NCBI GenBank assembly: GCA_963573385.1
Contig: CAUYLG010065734.1
Location: forward strand, 54,865-118,864
From: Cacajao melanocephalus
Lineage: Eukaryota > Chordata > Mammalia > Primates > Pitheciidae
DNA length: 64,000 bases
Reading direction: 5' to 3'
Position 1 is the stretch's first letter. Each line of letters begins with the position of its first letter. The translations under genes and the position numbers were made by a program. The notes beneath the pieces were generated by a model that saw only the letters and a list, made by a program, of their open reading frames with translations, was not told the origin of the DNA and ran no database searches. This document shows positions 1 through 11,509 of this stretch, piece by piece.

Positions 1-228
<228 letters not shown>

Positions 229-327
229 TTATTTTACTTATGCTTTCCCCTTTTCTGTATGTATAATGAGGGAAATTAGGATGAGAAAAAAAAAACCCTT
301 ATAAGTCTATAAGAATTTTTTAAGTAA

Positions 328-434
328 TTTTTTTTTAAGAGACAGGGTGTCACTCTGTGGCCCAGGCTGGGGTGCGGTGGTGCGATCCCAGCTCCTGGGC
401 TCAAACGATCCTCCCACATTGGCCTCCCAAAGCG
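328..434 (-). mobile_element. Alu fragment with internal deletion
   Basis: An antisense Alu start (T-run, then the box resembling GAGACAGGGTGTCACTCTG) passes directly to the arm end resembling CCTCCCAAAGCG. The middle part is missing, so this is an old deleted copy. Confidence 0.8.
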
Positions 435-584
435 TAACAAATATTAAAATAAAATCATAGATAATAAGAAAGCATTGTGTTAAAGTTTAATTGGAAGCCT
501 TTTAAATTCTTTCTTAACTGGTCCATTAGATAATGGTCTCTGCCTTTGATTTGTTGAACTGAGTGATTCATTCCAGGCAGATGC

Positions 585-700
585 AGACAGATCTGAGTTC
601 CAGTTTTAAGCTCAGCTCTCCAGGTAAACAGTGGCAGGAACCTGATTGCATTGCCTGGTCCCTCTGAGCCTCGGTTTCCTTATCTGGCAGCGGGGCTGTA
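585..700 (+). repeat. possible MIR fragment
   Basis: A MIR-like order is visible: a degenerate core, then CCTCTGAGCCTCGGTTTCC followed by TTATCTG. Divergence is high, so the assignment rests on the pattern only. Confidence 0.4.
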
Positions 701-1303
701 TCTATTCTGGTTCTCTGGGTTGCAGGTGATAAGGAGAAACAACCCTAATTGTCTGAAGCCAAAGAAAGGACTTCAGATCTGGTAACTGCAAGTCCCAGGG
801 CCTAGCCTCCCTCTCTGGTCGTTGTCACTGCATTGTGGCTTCAGTCTCGAGTTCCAGGTTGGGGCAAGACATGGCCAAAGCCCAGGGCCTGCATCCTCCC
901 AGATTCCAGCCACCTGGGAGTGTGTTTGTGGTCCCTGCTCTCTGATGGGGTCCCCTGCCCTGCCATTTGTGCCAGGGGACTGCCGGGGCTGATGAGTCAG
1001 GCCTACACTGGAGCTTGGTGGAATCGGCTTCATCCTGAGGTTACCCCTCTGCCAGAGGGGTATGGGTAGTCCCTAGGGTAGGGAAACTGTGCTGGGTGCC
1101 CAGATATCCAAGCCCACTGTGCCAGCTTCTGTGACAAGGCATGTGTCACGTGTGGCACCAGGATGGACACATACTCACAGAAGGGGCTCGACAGGCTGAA
1201 TTCTCCTTTCCCTCCTTTTCTCTCATGTCCACTCTTTGGAGCGAATTAGTCCAAGTTGGAGGGTGCAAAGGCAAATGGGGGCACTGGCATTCCAAAGGGG
1301 GCC
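701..1303. other. unique sequence, no gene seen
   Basis: Moderately GC-rich sequence. Short open frames overlap on both strands and show no recognisable protein family, signal or splice context. I see no regulatory element I can support. Confidence 0.5.
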
Positions 1304-1808
1304 TCATATAGTTTGACTGTGTCCCTACCCAAATCTCACCTTGAATTCCCATGTCTTGTGGGAGGGAGCTGGTGGGAGGTGATTGAATCATGGGGGTGGG
1401 TCTTTCCCATGCTGTTCTCATGATAGTGAATAAGTCTCATGAGATCTGGTGCTTTTATAAGGGGAGGTTTCCCCACACAAGTGCTCTCCGTGCGTGCCAC
1501 CATCCATGTAAGACATGACTTGCTCCTCCTTGCCTTCCGCCATGACTGTGAGGCCTCTCTAGCCATGCGGAACTGTAAGTCCATTAAACCTCTTTCTTTT
1601 GTAGATTGCCCAGTCTCAGGTATGTCTTTTTTCTTCTTCTTTTTTTTTTTTTTAAAGATGGGGTTTCACCATGTTAGGCTGGTCTTGAACTCCCAACCTT
1701 AGGTGATCCGCCCGCCTTGGCCTCCAAAGTGCTTGGATTACAGGCGTGAGCCACCACGTCCGGCCCTCAGGTATGTCTTTATCAGCAGTATGAAAACGGA
1801 CTAATACA
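1304..1808 (+). mobile_element. MaLR LTR (THE1/MST type), split by an Alu
   Basis: The LTR has the family's opening (degenerate TGATATGGTTTGGCTGTG), the central GAATCATGGGGG-type box and the end TGAAAACGGACTAATACA. ERVL-MaLR LTRs of this type are non-coding retroviral remnants. The copy is in forward orientation and is interrupted at 1630-1765 by a short Alu. Confidence 0.85.
1630..1765 (-). mobile_element. Alu left-arm-only insertion with perfect 15-bp target duplication
   Basis: Only the left Alu monomer is present. A T-run (the reversed A-tail) leads into the left arm and ends at the Alu 5' start. The host sequence CTCAGGTATGTCTTT occurs at 1615-1629 and again at 1766-1780, which proves retrotransposition into the LTR. 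Confidence 0.88.
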
Positions 1809-2720
1809 GGGCCCCTTTGCAAATAACAAAGGAGCCTCACGTCCCACAGAGCCAGGCTCAGGTGGGTCTCTGAGGCAGGCTTTCTTTGTGCAGAGCTGCC
1901 TTACAAGGGAGCCACGGAAAACACCTGGATTACATAGACGTCTTTGCCTGGGGGTGGGGAGTCAGCAAGTAACCTCCTTGTTTTTGGAATAAGCTCATGC
2001 ATTTCTGCTCATGGGGGGCAAAAAGCAACCTGCTGAGGTGCTTCGCTGGTGTTCATGGAAACTCTTGAGCTAATTCCAGGTCAAATTCTCCAAAACATGG
2101 GCTGCAAACAGCCCTGAATGCTGGAGTGATGGCAGGTCATGACCAGGCAGAGAAGACCAAGATCCCTCCTGGGTTAATAGAGTAGGGGATTTATTTCCAG
2201 GATCACCACCTCTGGACTTGCCAAAGAGGAGGCAGAGAGCTGTTGTGAGCAGTGTTGGAGGACAGGGTGCCTGAGGGCATCTCATTCTCCAGCAGGACGC
2301 CCCCGGTTGCCCCCCTCCCACCTCTGGACCTCTGTCCACAATTCGCTAGCTACAAAGGGCCTGCCCTCCCCAGTGCTATTTGTGGCTTCGCTGCTCACGT
2401 GGGTTCCCTGCTCAGTGCAGATGAAGCCTTTGTGTGCCAGGAAGGCCACCAGTGGAGGCCAGCAGATGCTGCCATTTAACCCCAGCCCACAGTGCCAGCT
2501 GCTCTTGCAGGGACAGTCTTTCCCTTTTTCCACATAGGGGCTGAAAGTCATCTGCGTCTGGACCCCTCCCTTTCTCAAGGACAGTAGCAGTGGAAGGGGA
2601 TGCTCTGCCCTGCTCCAGGAAACGATTTTTTGTGAGTGGGCACACAGGGCATCTCTTGAGACCTCCACATCCGCTCTTTGGCCACTTTGCCTGGTGATGA
2701 AGGCCCAGATTGGCTGGCCG
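1809..2720. other. unique sequence, no gene seen
   Basis: Mostly unique DNA. The antisense open frame at 2282-2869 runs into a polypyrimidine tract and an Alu and looks like chance. No splice-bounded exon is recognisable. Confidence 0.5.
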
Positions 2721-2837
2721 GCCTGCCTGCCTGCCAGCCTGCCCACCCTCCCTCCCTTCCCCTCCCTCCCTCTTCTGTCTGCTTCCTTCCCCTCTTTTCT
2801 TTTCTGTTGTTTCTTTTCTGGTCTTTCTTCTTTCCAC
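2721..2837. repeat. polypyrimidine tract (GCCT/CCCT/CTTT rich)
   Basis: A run of about 115 bases almost entirely C and T, starting with (GCCT)n and continuing as CCCTCC and CTTTTC blocks. It directly abuts the T-rich end of the following antisense Alu. Confidence 0.85.
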
Positions 2838-3107
2838 TCTGTCACCCTAGCTAGGGTGCAGCGGCACAATCATATCTCACTGCAGCCTCGATCTCCTGGG
2901 CTCAAGTGATCTCTGCCCCTCAACCCCTACGTAGCTGGGGCTAACGGTGCATGCCACCATCACACGTGGCTAATTTTTGTATTTTTTTGTAGAGATGGGG
3001 TTTAACTATGTTGCCCAGGCTGGTCTCCAACTCCTGGGCTCAAGTGATTGCCTACCTCAGCCTCCCAACATGCTGGGATTAGAGGCATGAATCACTGCAC
3101 CCAGCTC
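2838..3107 (-). mobile_element. old Alu (J-like), antisense
   Basis: Both arms are recognisable (GTCACCCTAG start, GTAGAGATGGGG linker, CCAACATGCTGGGATTA end). The many substitutions suggest an older subfamily. Confidence 0.9.
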
Positions 3108-3381
3108 CGGTCCCTGCTTTAGGAAAAGCTGCAGCCAGTTTATGACAGAAGGCCTCTTAAAGCTGCCTCTATCATTTCTCAGCATATAAGCCCTGGCCGC
3201 TGACGGGGAGATGATGGACTGGTGTGGGGACTCAGAAATCTTCCTAGGGAAGAAAAAATCCAGCTTTGTATATTCTTTTGGGTGGTGATTACATGAGTGT
3301 ATGCAGTTGCCAAAACTCATTAAAATGAACACTTTATATATATCAATTAAAATATATGACACAGGCTAGCAGTTCTTGCTG

Positions 3382-3428
3382 GTTTTTTTTTTGTTTTTTG
3401 TTTTTTTTTTGGGGTGTGTGTGTGTGTG
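3382..3428. repeat. T-rich run followed by (TG)n
   Basis: T-runs broken by single G bases are followed by about eight TG dinucleotides. Confidence 0.85.
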
Positions 3429-3689
3429 GAATGGGAATTGGTTTGAGAATTAAATGAGATATCCATCTCAGGCCCTTCGTAGAGGGCCTGTGCCATGCCA
3501 CGGCTGTGGATCAGCAGAGGCTGGCTGGTGGGATTGTTACTACTTTTAATTCTTCCAAGTGTTTAGCTCCCGTCCTTCAGACAGTGGGGAGAGCCATTCG
3601 TCATCAGTGGAAATGGAGACTCTTCTGGTTCAACATCCAGACTCAGGGTCCCCTTTTCACCCTCGTGTTGTGTGCACTGGGAGGATGTG

Positions 3690-3850
3690 GTCACTTGTGT
3701 GGTTCTCATGTGGACAAATTGTTCCCTGCTCACCACCCATCTACACCAGGTGGTAAGTTTCACGAGGGCACCTGTGTGTCTCATTATTGAATTATTGGCA
3801 CACAGCACAGTGCTGGGCACTTGGAGCTCTTTGAAAATATTTGTGAAAGG
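3690..3850 (+). repeat. L2-type LINE 3' fragment, probable
   Basis: The order resembles the L2 3' end: AAGTTTCACGAGGGCACC, then GGCACACAGCACAGTGCTGGG, then AAATATTTGTGAAAG. It is an ancient, diverged copy. Confidence 0.45.
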
Positions 3851-3859
3851 ACAGAAGTA

Positions 3860-4355
3860 TGATGTCAAAGATGATGGTAATTTTTAATCATTACAGTAGC
3901 TTTTTATTGAGTTTTTATGTTTTTATTCTTTTCCTTCCCTTTGCCTCCTTGAGAAAACCAGTTCCCTTGTTAACTCTTGAAATCTTTTCATTGTAAGTAA
4001 AACACACACACGGAAAACGACCAACAAATATTTAGCTTAATGGATTATGATAAGGCAGACATCCCTGAAACCACCACCCACATTGAGAAAGGGAACTTGG
4101 TTTCCTGCCCATGCCTTTCTTTTCCTCAAACAGCCCCACATCTGGCTGTAGAGATGCCATCCTTGCAGCTTTGCTGTGGCCTCCGTGAGGTGCTATCATC
4201 CTCCTCTGTCCTCGGCACTTCCTGGCGAGGGGCAGCTGGAACCAGAGGATGCATTGGACTCCACTTTCATTACTAGTAGAGGGTTTTGACGAGTTGTCCA
4301 GGTTCTTGGCATTTTGAACAAAGGATTAGACAAAATGCACAAAGCAATGAAAGAC
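3860..4355. other. unique or unclassified sequence
   Basis: AT-rich to mixed sequence with no exon, RNA gene or repeat that I can name. A short open frame at 4040-4276 has no recognisable family. Confidence 0.4.
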
Positions 4356-4735
4356 TGAAGCAACGAAAGCACAGATTTACTGAAATGAAAGTACACTTCA
4401 CAGACTGGGACCAAGCTGAGGAAGCCACTTAATGCAGGTTACAGAATTTTCTGAGGTTTAAATAGCCCTAAGAGGTTTCTCATTGGCTACTTGGTTTACA
4501 CCCTATGTAAATGAAGTAGTGACCTGCAACCAGTCTGATTGGTTGTAGAAGGCGACCAACCAGAGGCTAAAGTGAAGTTACAAAGTTACACCCTATGCAA
4601 ACACCTGATTGGTTCTGGGAAGGGACCAATCAGAGGCTGAAGTGAAGTTACAAGTTACACCCATATGCAAATGAAGACTAGACTCATGACCAGTCTGATT
4701 GGTTGCAGGAGGGGACCAATGAGAGCTACTTTCCA
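4356..4735. repeat. LTR-like stretch with tandem units of CCAAT dyads
   Basis: Three units start at 4535, 4605 and 4695. Each opens with CTGATTGGTT and about 18 bases later has GACCAA(T/C). Units one and two are followed by GAAGTTACAAAGTTACA-like spacers, and ATGCAAA motifs follow. Paired CCAAT/ATTGG boxes in tandem are typical of retroviral U3 enhancers, so an ERV LTR is likely, but I cannot name the family or fix its ends. Confidence 0.5.
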
Positions 4736-4993
4736 TTTCTCATGTGTGATGCAGGAAGGGAGGTGGTGGCAAAGGGAGGCGGTTTTGTTCTCTTGTTACT
4801 TGGGTGTGGAAAGTTGGGGTTTTCCTTTTGATTCAGTTCTAGGAAGTCAGTGCAAATCACCCTTAGGTTCCCTGTCTCCAGACCCTATTCTCCTGCCTGG
4901 CTTTGGTCCTTCAGACAAGATTGCGGATGATGCTGGGTTCTTCCATCGGGAGGCATGCCGTGTCTGCTTTCACTCTTTTTTGATGTTAGCAGC

Positions 4994-5468
4994 GGTAGTG
5001 GATGTAACTGTGTCCCCTAAAAAGGGGTGTCAAGTCCAAACCCCTGGTACCTGTGACCAGGCTCTTGTGTGGAAATCAGGTCTTTGCAGATACAATCAAG
5101 TTAAGATGAGGTCATACTTGGTTTGACTGGACCATAAGCCAGTCGCTGGTGTATAAGAGAGGCAAAGTTGGACACAGACGTAGAAGACCCTTGTGAAGAT
5201 GCAGTGATGTACACACAAGGAGAATGCCACGTGAAGGTGGAGGTCAAGGCAGAGGTCAGGGCGGTGCCTCTGTGAGCCCAGGAACGTCAAGGATGAGTGA
5301 CTGATGACACTGGAGGCTGAGGGACAGAGTCTCCCTCAGAGCCTCTCAAGAAGCCGGCCCTGCCAACACCTGGGTTTGACTTCTGGCCTCCAGGACTCTA
5401 AGAGAATACATACATTTCTGTTGTTCTGAGTCATCCCATCGGTGGGACTTTATCACAGAAACCAGCAG
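4994..5468 (+). mobile_element. MLT1-type MaLR LTR
   Basis: The family order is clear: AACTGTGTCCCCTAAAA, GGTCTTTGCAGATACAATC, AAGTTAAGATGAGGTCAT, TTGGACACAGAC, CTTCTGGCCTCCAGGACT and TTTCTGTTGTTCTGAG. The copy is old and diverged but near full length. Confidence 0.8.
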
Positions 5469-5469
5469 G

Positions 5470-7594
5470 GCAGCGCTGATCCAGTCGCCTACTGGGCATT
5501 GCAAAATGGCAGTGTGCTAGTTCTCATTTCATTTCCATCCAGTACCAGATTCATTGTATCTGGAGATGCCTCTGCCCGTCCTTTATCCTTCCCACGGTAG
5601 CAGTGCTTGATTTTATCCAGAACTTGACCTGTTCAGCCATAATTCCAGGCCTCCTGCCCCTCTGAATCTCCTCGAGTCTTTGCAGGGACCCGATGGAGTT
5701 GCCACTGCTGTTCTGACAGGCAGTGCAGCCAGACCTCACCACTCATGTCCGATTTCTGTCACTGGGGACCTGGGAAGAGCTGTGATTCGGCTCCCTAATC
5801 AACTAAACCTGGGTAATGCTGGCTCCACTCCGAAGGCCTTCCAGGGGGAAGGAGCAGAGGTGTGAAGCACCCGGAACTGTATCTGGCATGCACCAGGGCT
5901 CACACATGGCCAGCCCTTGTCACGAAGGGTTAAGCAGGTTACCCCAGGCCCCAGCCCTCAGCACCGGCACCCCCATGACACCTCATTCTGCACCTTCTCC
6001 AGATCGCAGCCCTGGGCCCTTCCGGATCAGTGACCGTCCAGGTGGGCCTTCTGGTCCCCTACTCCTCATGCTCCCCAGTGACACACCAGAGTCTGGGCCC
6101 GATTCTGCGACATCACATAATGTGGACCTCACGGGAGGAACGAGAGGCAGGCACGGGCCTGGGGTCACTCCATGGACAGAGGGGTGTGCCAGGCGGGCCT
6201 GTGTCCCAGAGGGGAGATAGTGCCACCTCGCCATCCAACTTTCTGCAGGGGCACAGCAGAAGTCAGCTTTGTCATTTTTTTTGGCACGAGGTGGTGTCTG
6301 GAAGTGACAGTTGCCTTACACTTGAGGCCCCGGGCCTGTGGGGTTTGTGGCCCCCTAGCCTGGGTGGAGTCTGTTTGCTAGGAGAAGGGGAGCCCCTGTC
6401 TCAGCTGGCACGGGGTCCAGGGTCATTTGGGGACAGTCTTCCTCATTGCACTCCATGCTTCCCTGCTGATGGACAGATGGATTATGTAAGACACTTGCAG
6501 AATCTGAGGGATTAAGAAAAAGTTTGAAGTCATTACAGACTCTGACAGCACCGGCTGAGCCATGGATCGGCTTCCCGACAGGGCCCCTTTGAAGCTGGCC
6601 CTCCTAAGGGTTATTTGCTGGAGAGGTGGACCTCCGGGCCAAGGTGGGGAGCCCACCTGGGTGGATTCATGCAAGGCCTTAACTCCATGGCCTCCTTCCT
6701 CCTTCCCAGGGTCCCTGGCTCCCTGCCCAGCGAAGGTCTTCACTCATCTGCACCCACCCCGCCAGGGAAGTGCCCCCGCAAATCCTCCTGACACTTTTCT
6801 AAGCAGCGCCCGGTGCCTGGCCTTGCTTCCCTGTGTGGGCGGGAGAATGACAGGTAACTCCTCCAGCTGTCAGCAGCCGGGAGAAGAACAAGGGATGGAG
6901 AGGATTCAGTTCCGAGCCTGGCGGGAGGAGTGTGGCCTGCCCTTCTGGGGGGTCTCAGCCATTCGGCAGCGTCTGTCTGGTTTGTTCTTACCGAAAGTTG
7001 TCTTCCCAGTAAGCTGCCTGCCTCCAAAGTCCACAGCTTCAAGCCAAGTTCATGGCTGCACTCCCTGGCCCTGGCCCTGGCCCTGGCCGCACCCCTCCCC
7101 TGGCTGAGGGTGCTCTGTTTTCCCAGATACCCTGGCCAGGGCCAGAGGAGTCCCTTGCCAGTCCCTCCCCTCCTGGCCCATCGGTGACTCAGCTGCCACA
7201 TAAATTGTGTCTGCTTGTCTCCTGAGGGGTCCCTGAATCTGCTCCGTCCCTCCCCTCCATCCCCGCCACCCTGGGTGGCCCTGCACCTGCTCACTTATGT
7301 CCTGACTCACAGAGGTTTGTGCAGCATCTCCCTCCAACCAGGTGACAAATGCCTTTCTTAGCTGGGACCATCTGGAGTCCTTTCCTTATCCTAACAGCTT
7401 GTAACCAAGTGCCGTGTACCTAGAAAGTGCTTCATGCTCACCAGGCCCAGCTCCATCACGTCTCATTTGGGAAACTCTCCCAGCCCTCTGAGAAGGTGGG
7501 ATCTGCCCCGCCCCACTACCTGGGTCTGCCTTGCGGGGGCAGTGCCTGCTGCACAGGTGATCTTAGTACCTTGCTCAAGGCTTTTCCTGCATCC
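5470..7594. other. GC-rich unique stretch, no gene supported
   Basis: About 2 kb of GC-rich unique sequence. Frames of 100-180 codons are open on both strands at 5816-6220, 6030-6515, 6562-7107 and 6740-7294. They overlap each other, which is what GC-rich DNA gives by chance. No domain, signal peptide or convincing exon boundary is visible. Confidence 0.5.
7063..7088. repeat. (CCCTGG)4 hexanucleotide repeat
   Basis: Four perfect copies of CCCTGG lie at 7063-7086, followed by CC. Confidence 0.9.
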
Positions 7595-7710
7595 AGGCTT
7601 TGGTCTTCCGGAGGGCAGGGGTTGATATTTATTCCTGGTGTCCCCGCCAGGGCTCCACCAGGGCCAGGGCTCTGCCGGCACACAGAACACTGGATGCATG
7701 AATTGGAATT
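7595..7710 (+). repeat. possible L2 3' fragment
   Basis: GGAGGGCAGGGGTTGATATT, then GGCACACAGAACACTGGATG with GAATTGG resembles the L2 3' end order. It is diverged. Confidence 0.35.
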
Positions 7711-8580
7711 TCCTGGAGAGCCTGGCTGTCTTCTCTGAGGTGAGTGCTGTGATTGGGAGGTGGAGGCATCTCTGCCTTCTTTCTGTCCCCCCAAGGCTGT
7801 TAGGTCACATGAGTCTCATCTGTGACTTTGCCAGACCAAAGTCTCCCTTCACTCAGCGCCAGGGCCACCCCTTCAGCCTGAAGTGTTCCTGCCTGGGACA
7901 TGGGAGCTGCTTTCCGTCTGGCTCATCTTTCCTCTGACACAGGGTCATGCGACTGTGGAGCAGCTCTCCCGTGGCCCATGTGTCCTGTGCAGGCGCTGTG
8001 GCCAGCGCCTTCAGTGTCTCACATATCAGCTTGTGCCATCCTCGTGCTGCCCTGACTGGAGGGCTGTTTCACCTCCAGGGTGCCATTCCTAGAGAATGCC
8101 GCGTTGTCCTAATTCTGGAGGTGAATTCGGCACCAAGAGGACAAGCCACCTGCCCACAGAGCTAAGAAGTGGCAGGGGAGAGTTTGGAACCGAGCCTGCA
8201 GAGAACCCGTGTGGCCAGTGTTGACCAGTGGTTGGGGGAAAGCTGGAAAACAGAAGTCACTGCATTCGTTTCCCATCATTCCTGCCAAAATAAATCCCTG
8301 GCAGCTCAGTCGCTACAAGCCACGCACGTCTGTTCTCCTGTGGTCTGCAGGCCAGAAGTCAAAAATGGGTCCTCAAGGGCCTGTTCCTTCTGGAGACCAA
8401 GGGAGAATCCATTTCCTTCCCTTTTCCAGCTTCTCCAGGATGCCTGCATGTGCACGGCTCTTCCTCCATCTGCAAAGCCAGTGTGCGGAGTCCTCTCTCT
8501 CCCTCTGCCCCTGCCTCATTCTCAGAAGGATGCTTCGGGACCACATGGGGCCCACCCAGACAATCCAGAAACATCTTCCT
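7711..8580. other. unique sequence, no gene seen
   Basis: No repeat or exon that I can support. The overlapping open frames at 8169-8609 and 8209-8673 run towards the following repeat and show no family resemblance. Confidence 0.45.
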
Positions 8581-9484
8581 GTGTTAGTCAGAGTTCTTCA
8601 AAGAGATAGAACCAACAGAATATATATGTTTATTTCTCTATACACCTCTATTATCGATCTATCTATCTTCTAGCTATGTATCTGTCCATCCATCCACCCA
8701 TCTATCTATAATTATCTATGTAATCTATCTTATCACCTATCTATCCATCCATCCAACCATCCCTCCATCCATTCATCCACCCATCTATCAGTCATTATCT
8801 ATGTAATCTATCTTATCTATCTAATCTATCATCTAATCAATCAACCTACTTTATCTATCAATCTAATCCATCTTATCTATGTATGTAATAATCTATCATC
8901 CAGTCCATCGGTCAATTACTCTATCATCTTCTATCTAATCCATCTATCATATCTATCTACCATGTATCATCTATCTATCTAATCAGTCTATCTCTCTGTC
9001 TGTCTATCTACCTGCCTACCTATCTATCTATCTGGACATGTAAGAGATTTGGTATTGGAACTGGCTCGCAGGATGATGGAGGCTGAGAAGTCCCATGATC
9101 TGCCGTTTGCAAGCTGGAGACGCAGGGAGGCTGGGGTAGTGAGTCCAGGGCTCAAAGCCTGAGATCTGAGGTGGGAAGAGGGGGGCACTGGTATAAGTCC
9201 CCAAGGCTGAAGGCCTGAGATCAGGAGCCGTGATGTCTGAGGCCAGCGGAAGATGGGTGTTTTCATTCAAGGAGAGGATGAATTCACCCTTCCTCTGCCT
9301 TCACGTTCTACTCAGGCCCTCAGTACATTGGATGCTGCCCACATGGGTGAGGGCAGGTCTTGCACACTCCGTCCACTGATTGAAAGCTAATCTCTCCAGA
9401 AACACCCTCCTAGACACACCCAAAAATGAGGTCTTACCGGCTATCTGGGCATCCTTGGCCCAGTTGACATACAACATTAACATC
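8581..9484 (+). mobile_element. dispersed LTR-like repeat expanded by a microsatellite
   Basis: The left edge (GTTAGTCAGAGTTCTTC) and the right part (GGAGGCTGAGAAGTCCCA, GAAACACCCTCCTAGACACA, GTTGACATACAACATTAACA) belong to one common dispersed repeat that I recognise by pattern but cannot name with confidence. Its interior is replaced by the tetranucleotide array at 8636-9034. Confidence 0.6.
8636..9034. repeat. (TCTA)n/(ATCC)n compound microsatellite
   Basis: About 400 bases of imperfect ATCT and ATCC tetranucleotides, with interspersed AATC and CTGT variants. The array is not homogeneous, which suggests an old locus with repeated local expansion. Confidence 0.95.
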
Positions 9485-10460
9485 TTTGGGGTCGTGATTC
9501 TGCTGCCCGCATCCCCATGAGCTCTGCGTATAGGCATCCAGTATCCTTCTATGTTCAGAGAGAATAGGGGATCAGGGAGGAGGTACCTGACTCCGAACCT
9601 CTGTGGCAAGTGCCGGGTTGCCTGGGCGAAAGGGCCCAACCTGCCTGGCAGCTTCAGGCAAAGCCCTCGCAAACCTGGTGCATTATTCAGCGTTGTTTGC
9701 GGAGGGAGATTAAAATTGCATCTGGCTATGGAAGCTCCTGCCCCCAACACCTGCCAGTGACAGAAGAGGCTGCTTCACAGAAGGCTCATTAAATATGAAA
9801 ACATGCTGTTGGTTTCTAGCAAACTTAAATTACTTAAGCTGGTGTAAGTGGATAAATATTTCATGCTACAGTTTATGAAGTTCTCACCAACAGTACCTCT
9901 GGCTGCACAGCCAGGGACCTCTCTGAATGCCTGCCTGTGGGCTTGGCTGGCCGACCTGAGGGGAACCCACTCCTGGCCCCACCAATGGGTCTGCTGGGTT
10001 TTCGCAGTCATGCATGGGCCCAGCTGGGAGTCACCGGGGTCCTAAGGGCTGCTCCCTGGTGCAGTTCCCGGCACAGTGGGTGATTACCGGGAACCAGACA
10101 CAAATGCAGTGAGCAGAGTGGGAGTCACGAGGGAGCGATTGACTGGTGGTTTTGTTTTTCTTGGCGAGGGAAATTAGAACCATGACAATTTGGGAATTTA
10201 GCTTCTGCCCTGCTCCTCCTCAGCAGATGTGTGGAAGCCGTCATGCCTATGGCTGCCAGGCCGTGTGCTGGTGGGGGTTGAACCCACCCAGGCTTCATTT
10301 GTGATGTGCCTGGATCTGCTGGCTTCAGAGCTGCCTGGACAGGGATGCCCATCACCGACCCTCCCTAGCCCCTGCTCTGAAGCTGCAGCCAGGGAGAGCC
10401 GTCTGTGTCCTAAAAACTGTACAAAGGACAGTACAGCAGGGAGCAAGACATGGACACACT
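9485..10460. other. unique sequence, no gene seen
   Basis: Mixed-composition DNA without a recognisable repeat or exon. Short open frames on both strands only. Confidence 0.45.
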
Positions 10461-10511
10461 AGCATGAATTGTGTCCCCTAAACATCGTGGAAGTCCTAAC
10501 CCCCAGGACCC
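10461..10511 (+). mobile_element. MLT1-type LTR 5' fragment
   Basis: GAATTGTGTCCCCTAAACAT followed by GGAAGTCCTAACCCCCAGGA matches the start of MLT1 LTRs. The rest is missing and an Alu fragment begins directly after it. Confidence 0.65.
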
Positions 10512-10677
10512 ATGGGCGCTTGCCACCATGCCTGGCTATTTTTGTTTTTCTATTTTTAGTAGAGATGGGGTTTTGTCATGTTGGCCAGGCTAGTCTTGAA
10601 TTCGTGATCTCAAGCGATCCACCCACCTTGGTCTCCCAAAGTGCTGGGATTACAGGCCTGAGCCACTGCGCCTGGCC
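10512..10677 (-). mobile_element. Alu fragment, antisense
   Basis: The sequence begins inside the right arm (CTTGCCACCATGCCTGGC). The linker and a complete left arm follow, ending at GCCACTGCGCCTGGCC. The right-arm end and A-tail are absent. Confidence 0.9.
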
Positions 10678-10680
10678 TAT

Positions 10681-10958
10681 TTTTCTTTTTTGAGACAGTC
10701 TCAATCTGCTGCCCAGGCTGGAGTGCAGTGGCAAAATCACTCATCCTCAACCTCCATGGGCTCAAGTGATCCTCCCATCTCAGCCTCCCGAGCAGCTGGA
10801 ACCACCGTGCCTAGCTAATTTTTGTATTTTTTTTTTCTGTAGCAATGGGGTTTTATCATGTTGTCCAGGCTGTTCTCAAACTCCTGGGCCCAGGTGATCC
10901 TCCTGCCTCGGCCTCCCAAAGTGCTGCGATTACAGGCGTGGGCCACTGCACCCAGACC
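10681..10958 (-). mobile_element. Alu, antisense, nearly full length
   Basis: T-rich start, GAGACAGTCTC box, both arms and the end GGGCCACTGCACCCAGACC. It lies head to tail with the preceding Alu fragment, in the same orientation. Confidence 0.93.
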
Positions 10959-11206
10959 AATGTGTTTTGCACATCGGATATTGTAGTGTTCACATCTCGA
11001 GTTCGATTTGGGTCTTTGTATACTTTCCATCTCTAACTTTTTGAACATATGGGATAAAGTTGTAATAACTTTTTAAGTGTCCATGTCAGCCAGTTCTAGC
11101 ATCTATGTCAGTTCTGAGTCAGTTTTACTTTTGTTCTTACCATGGGTCGTGTTTTCATGCTTCTTTGCATGTGTGGTAGAACGTTTTGATTGGATGTCAG
11201 ACACTG

Positions 11207-11509
11207 ACATTTTATTTATTTATTTTTCGAGGTGGAGTCTTGCCTTATCGCCCAGGCTGGAATACAGTGGTGCGATCTCAGCTCACTGCAGCCTCTGCCT
11301 CCCAGGTTCAAGTGATTCTCTGCCTCAGCCTCCTGAGTAGCTGGGATTACAGGTGCACACCACCACACCTGGATAATTTTTGTATTTTCAGTAAATACAG
11401 GGTTTCACCATGTTGGCTAGGCTGGTCTTGAATTCTTGGCCTCAAGTGATCCACCTGTTTCGGCCTCCCAGAGTGCTGGGATTACAGGCGGGAGCCATCG
11501 TGCTTGGCC
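11207..11509 (-). mobile_element. full-length Alu, antisense, with target duplication
   Basis: Both arms are complete. The flanks carry ACACTGACAT (11201-11210) and ATACTGACAT (11511-11520), a target-site duplication with one change. The T-tail contains (ATTT)n. Confidence 0.95.

Noticed and set aside
2282..2869. 195-codon antisense open frame as a gene
   Set aside because: Its start lies in an Alu and a polypyrimidine tract, which yield a Lys/Glu/Arg-rich chance peptide.
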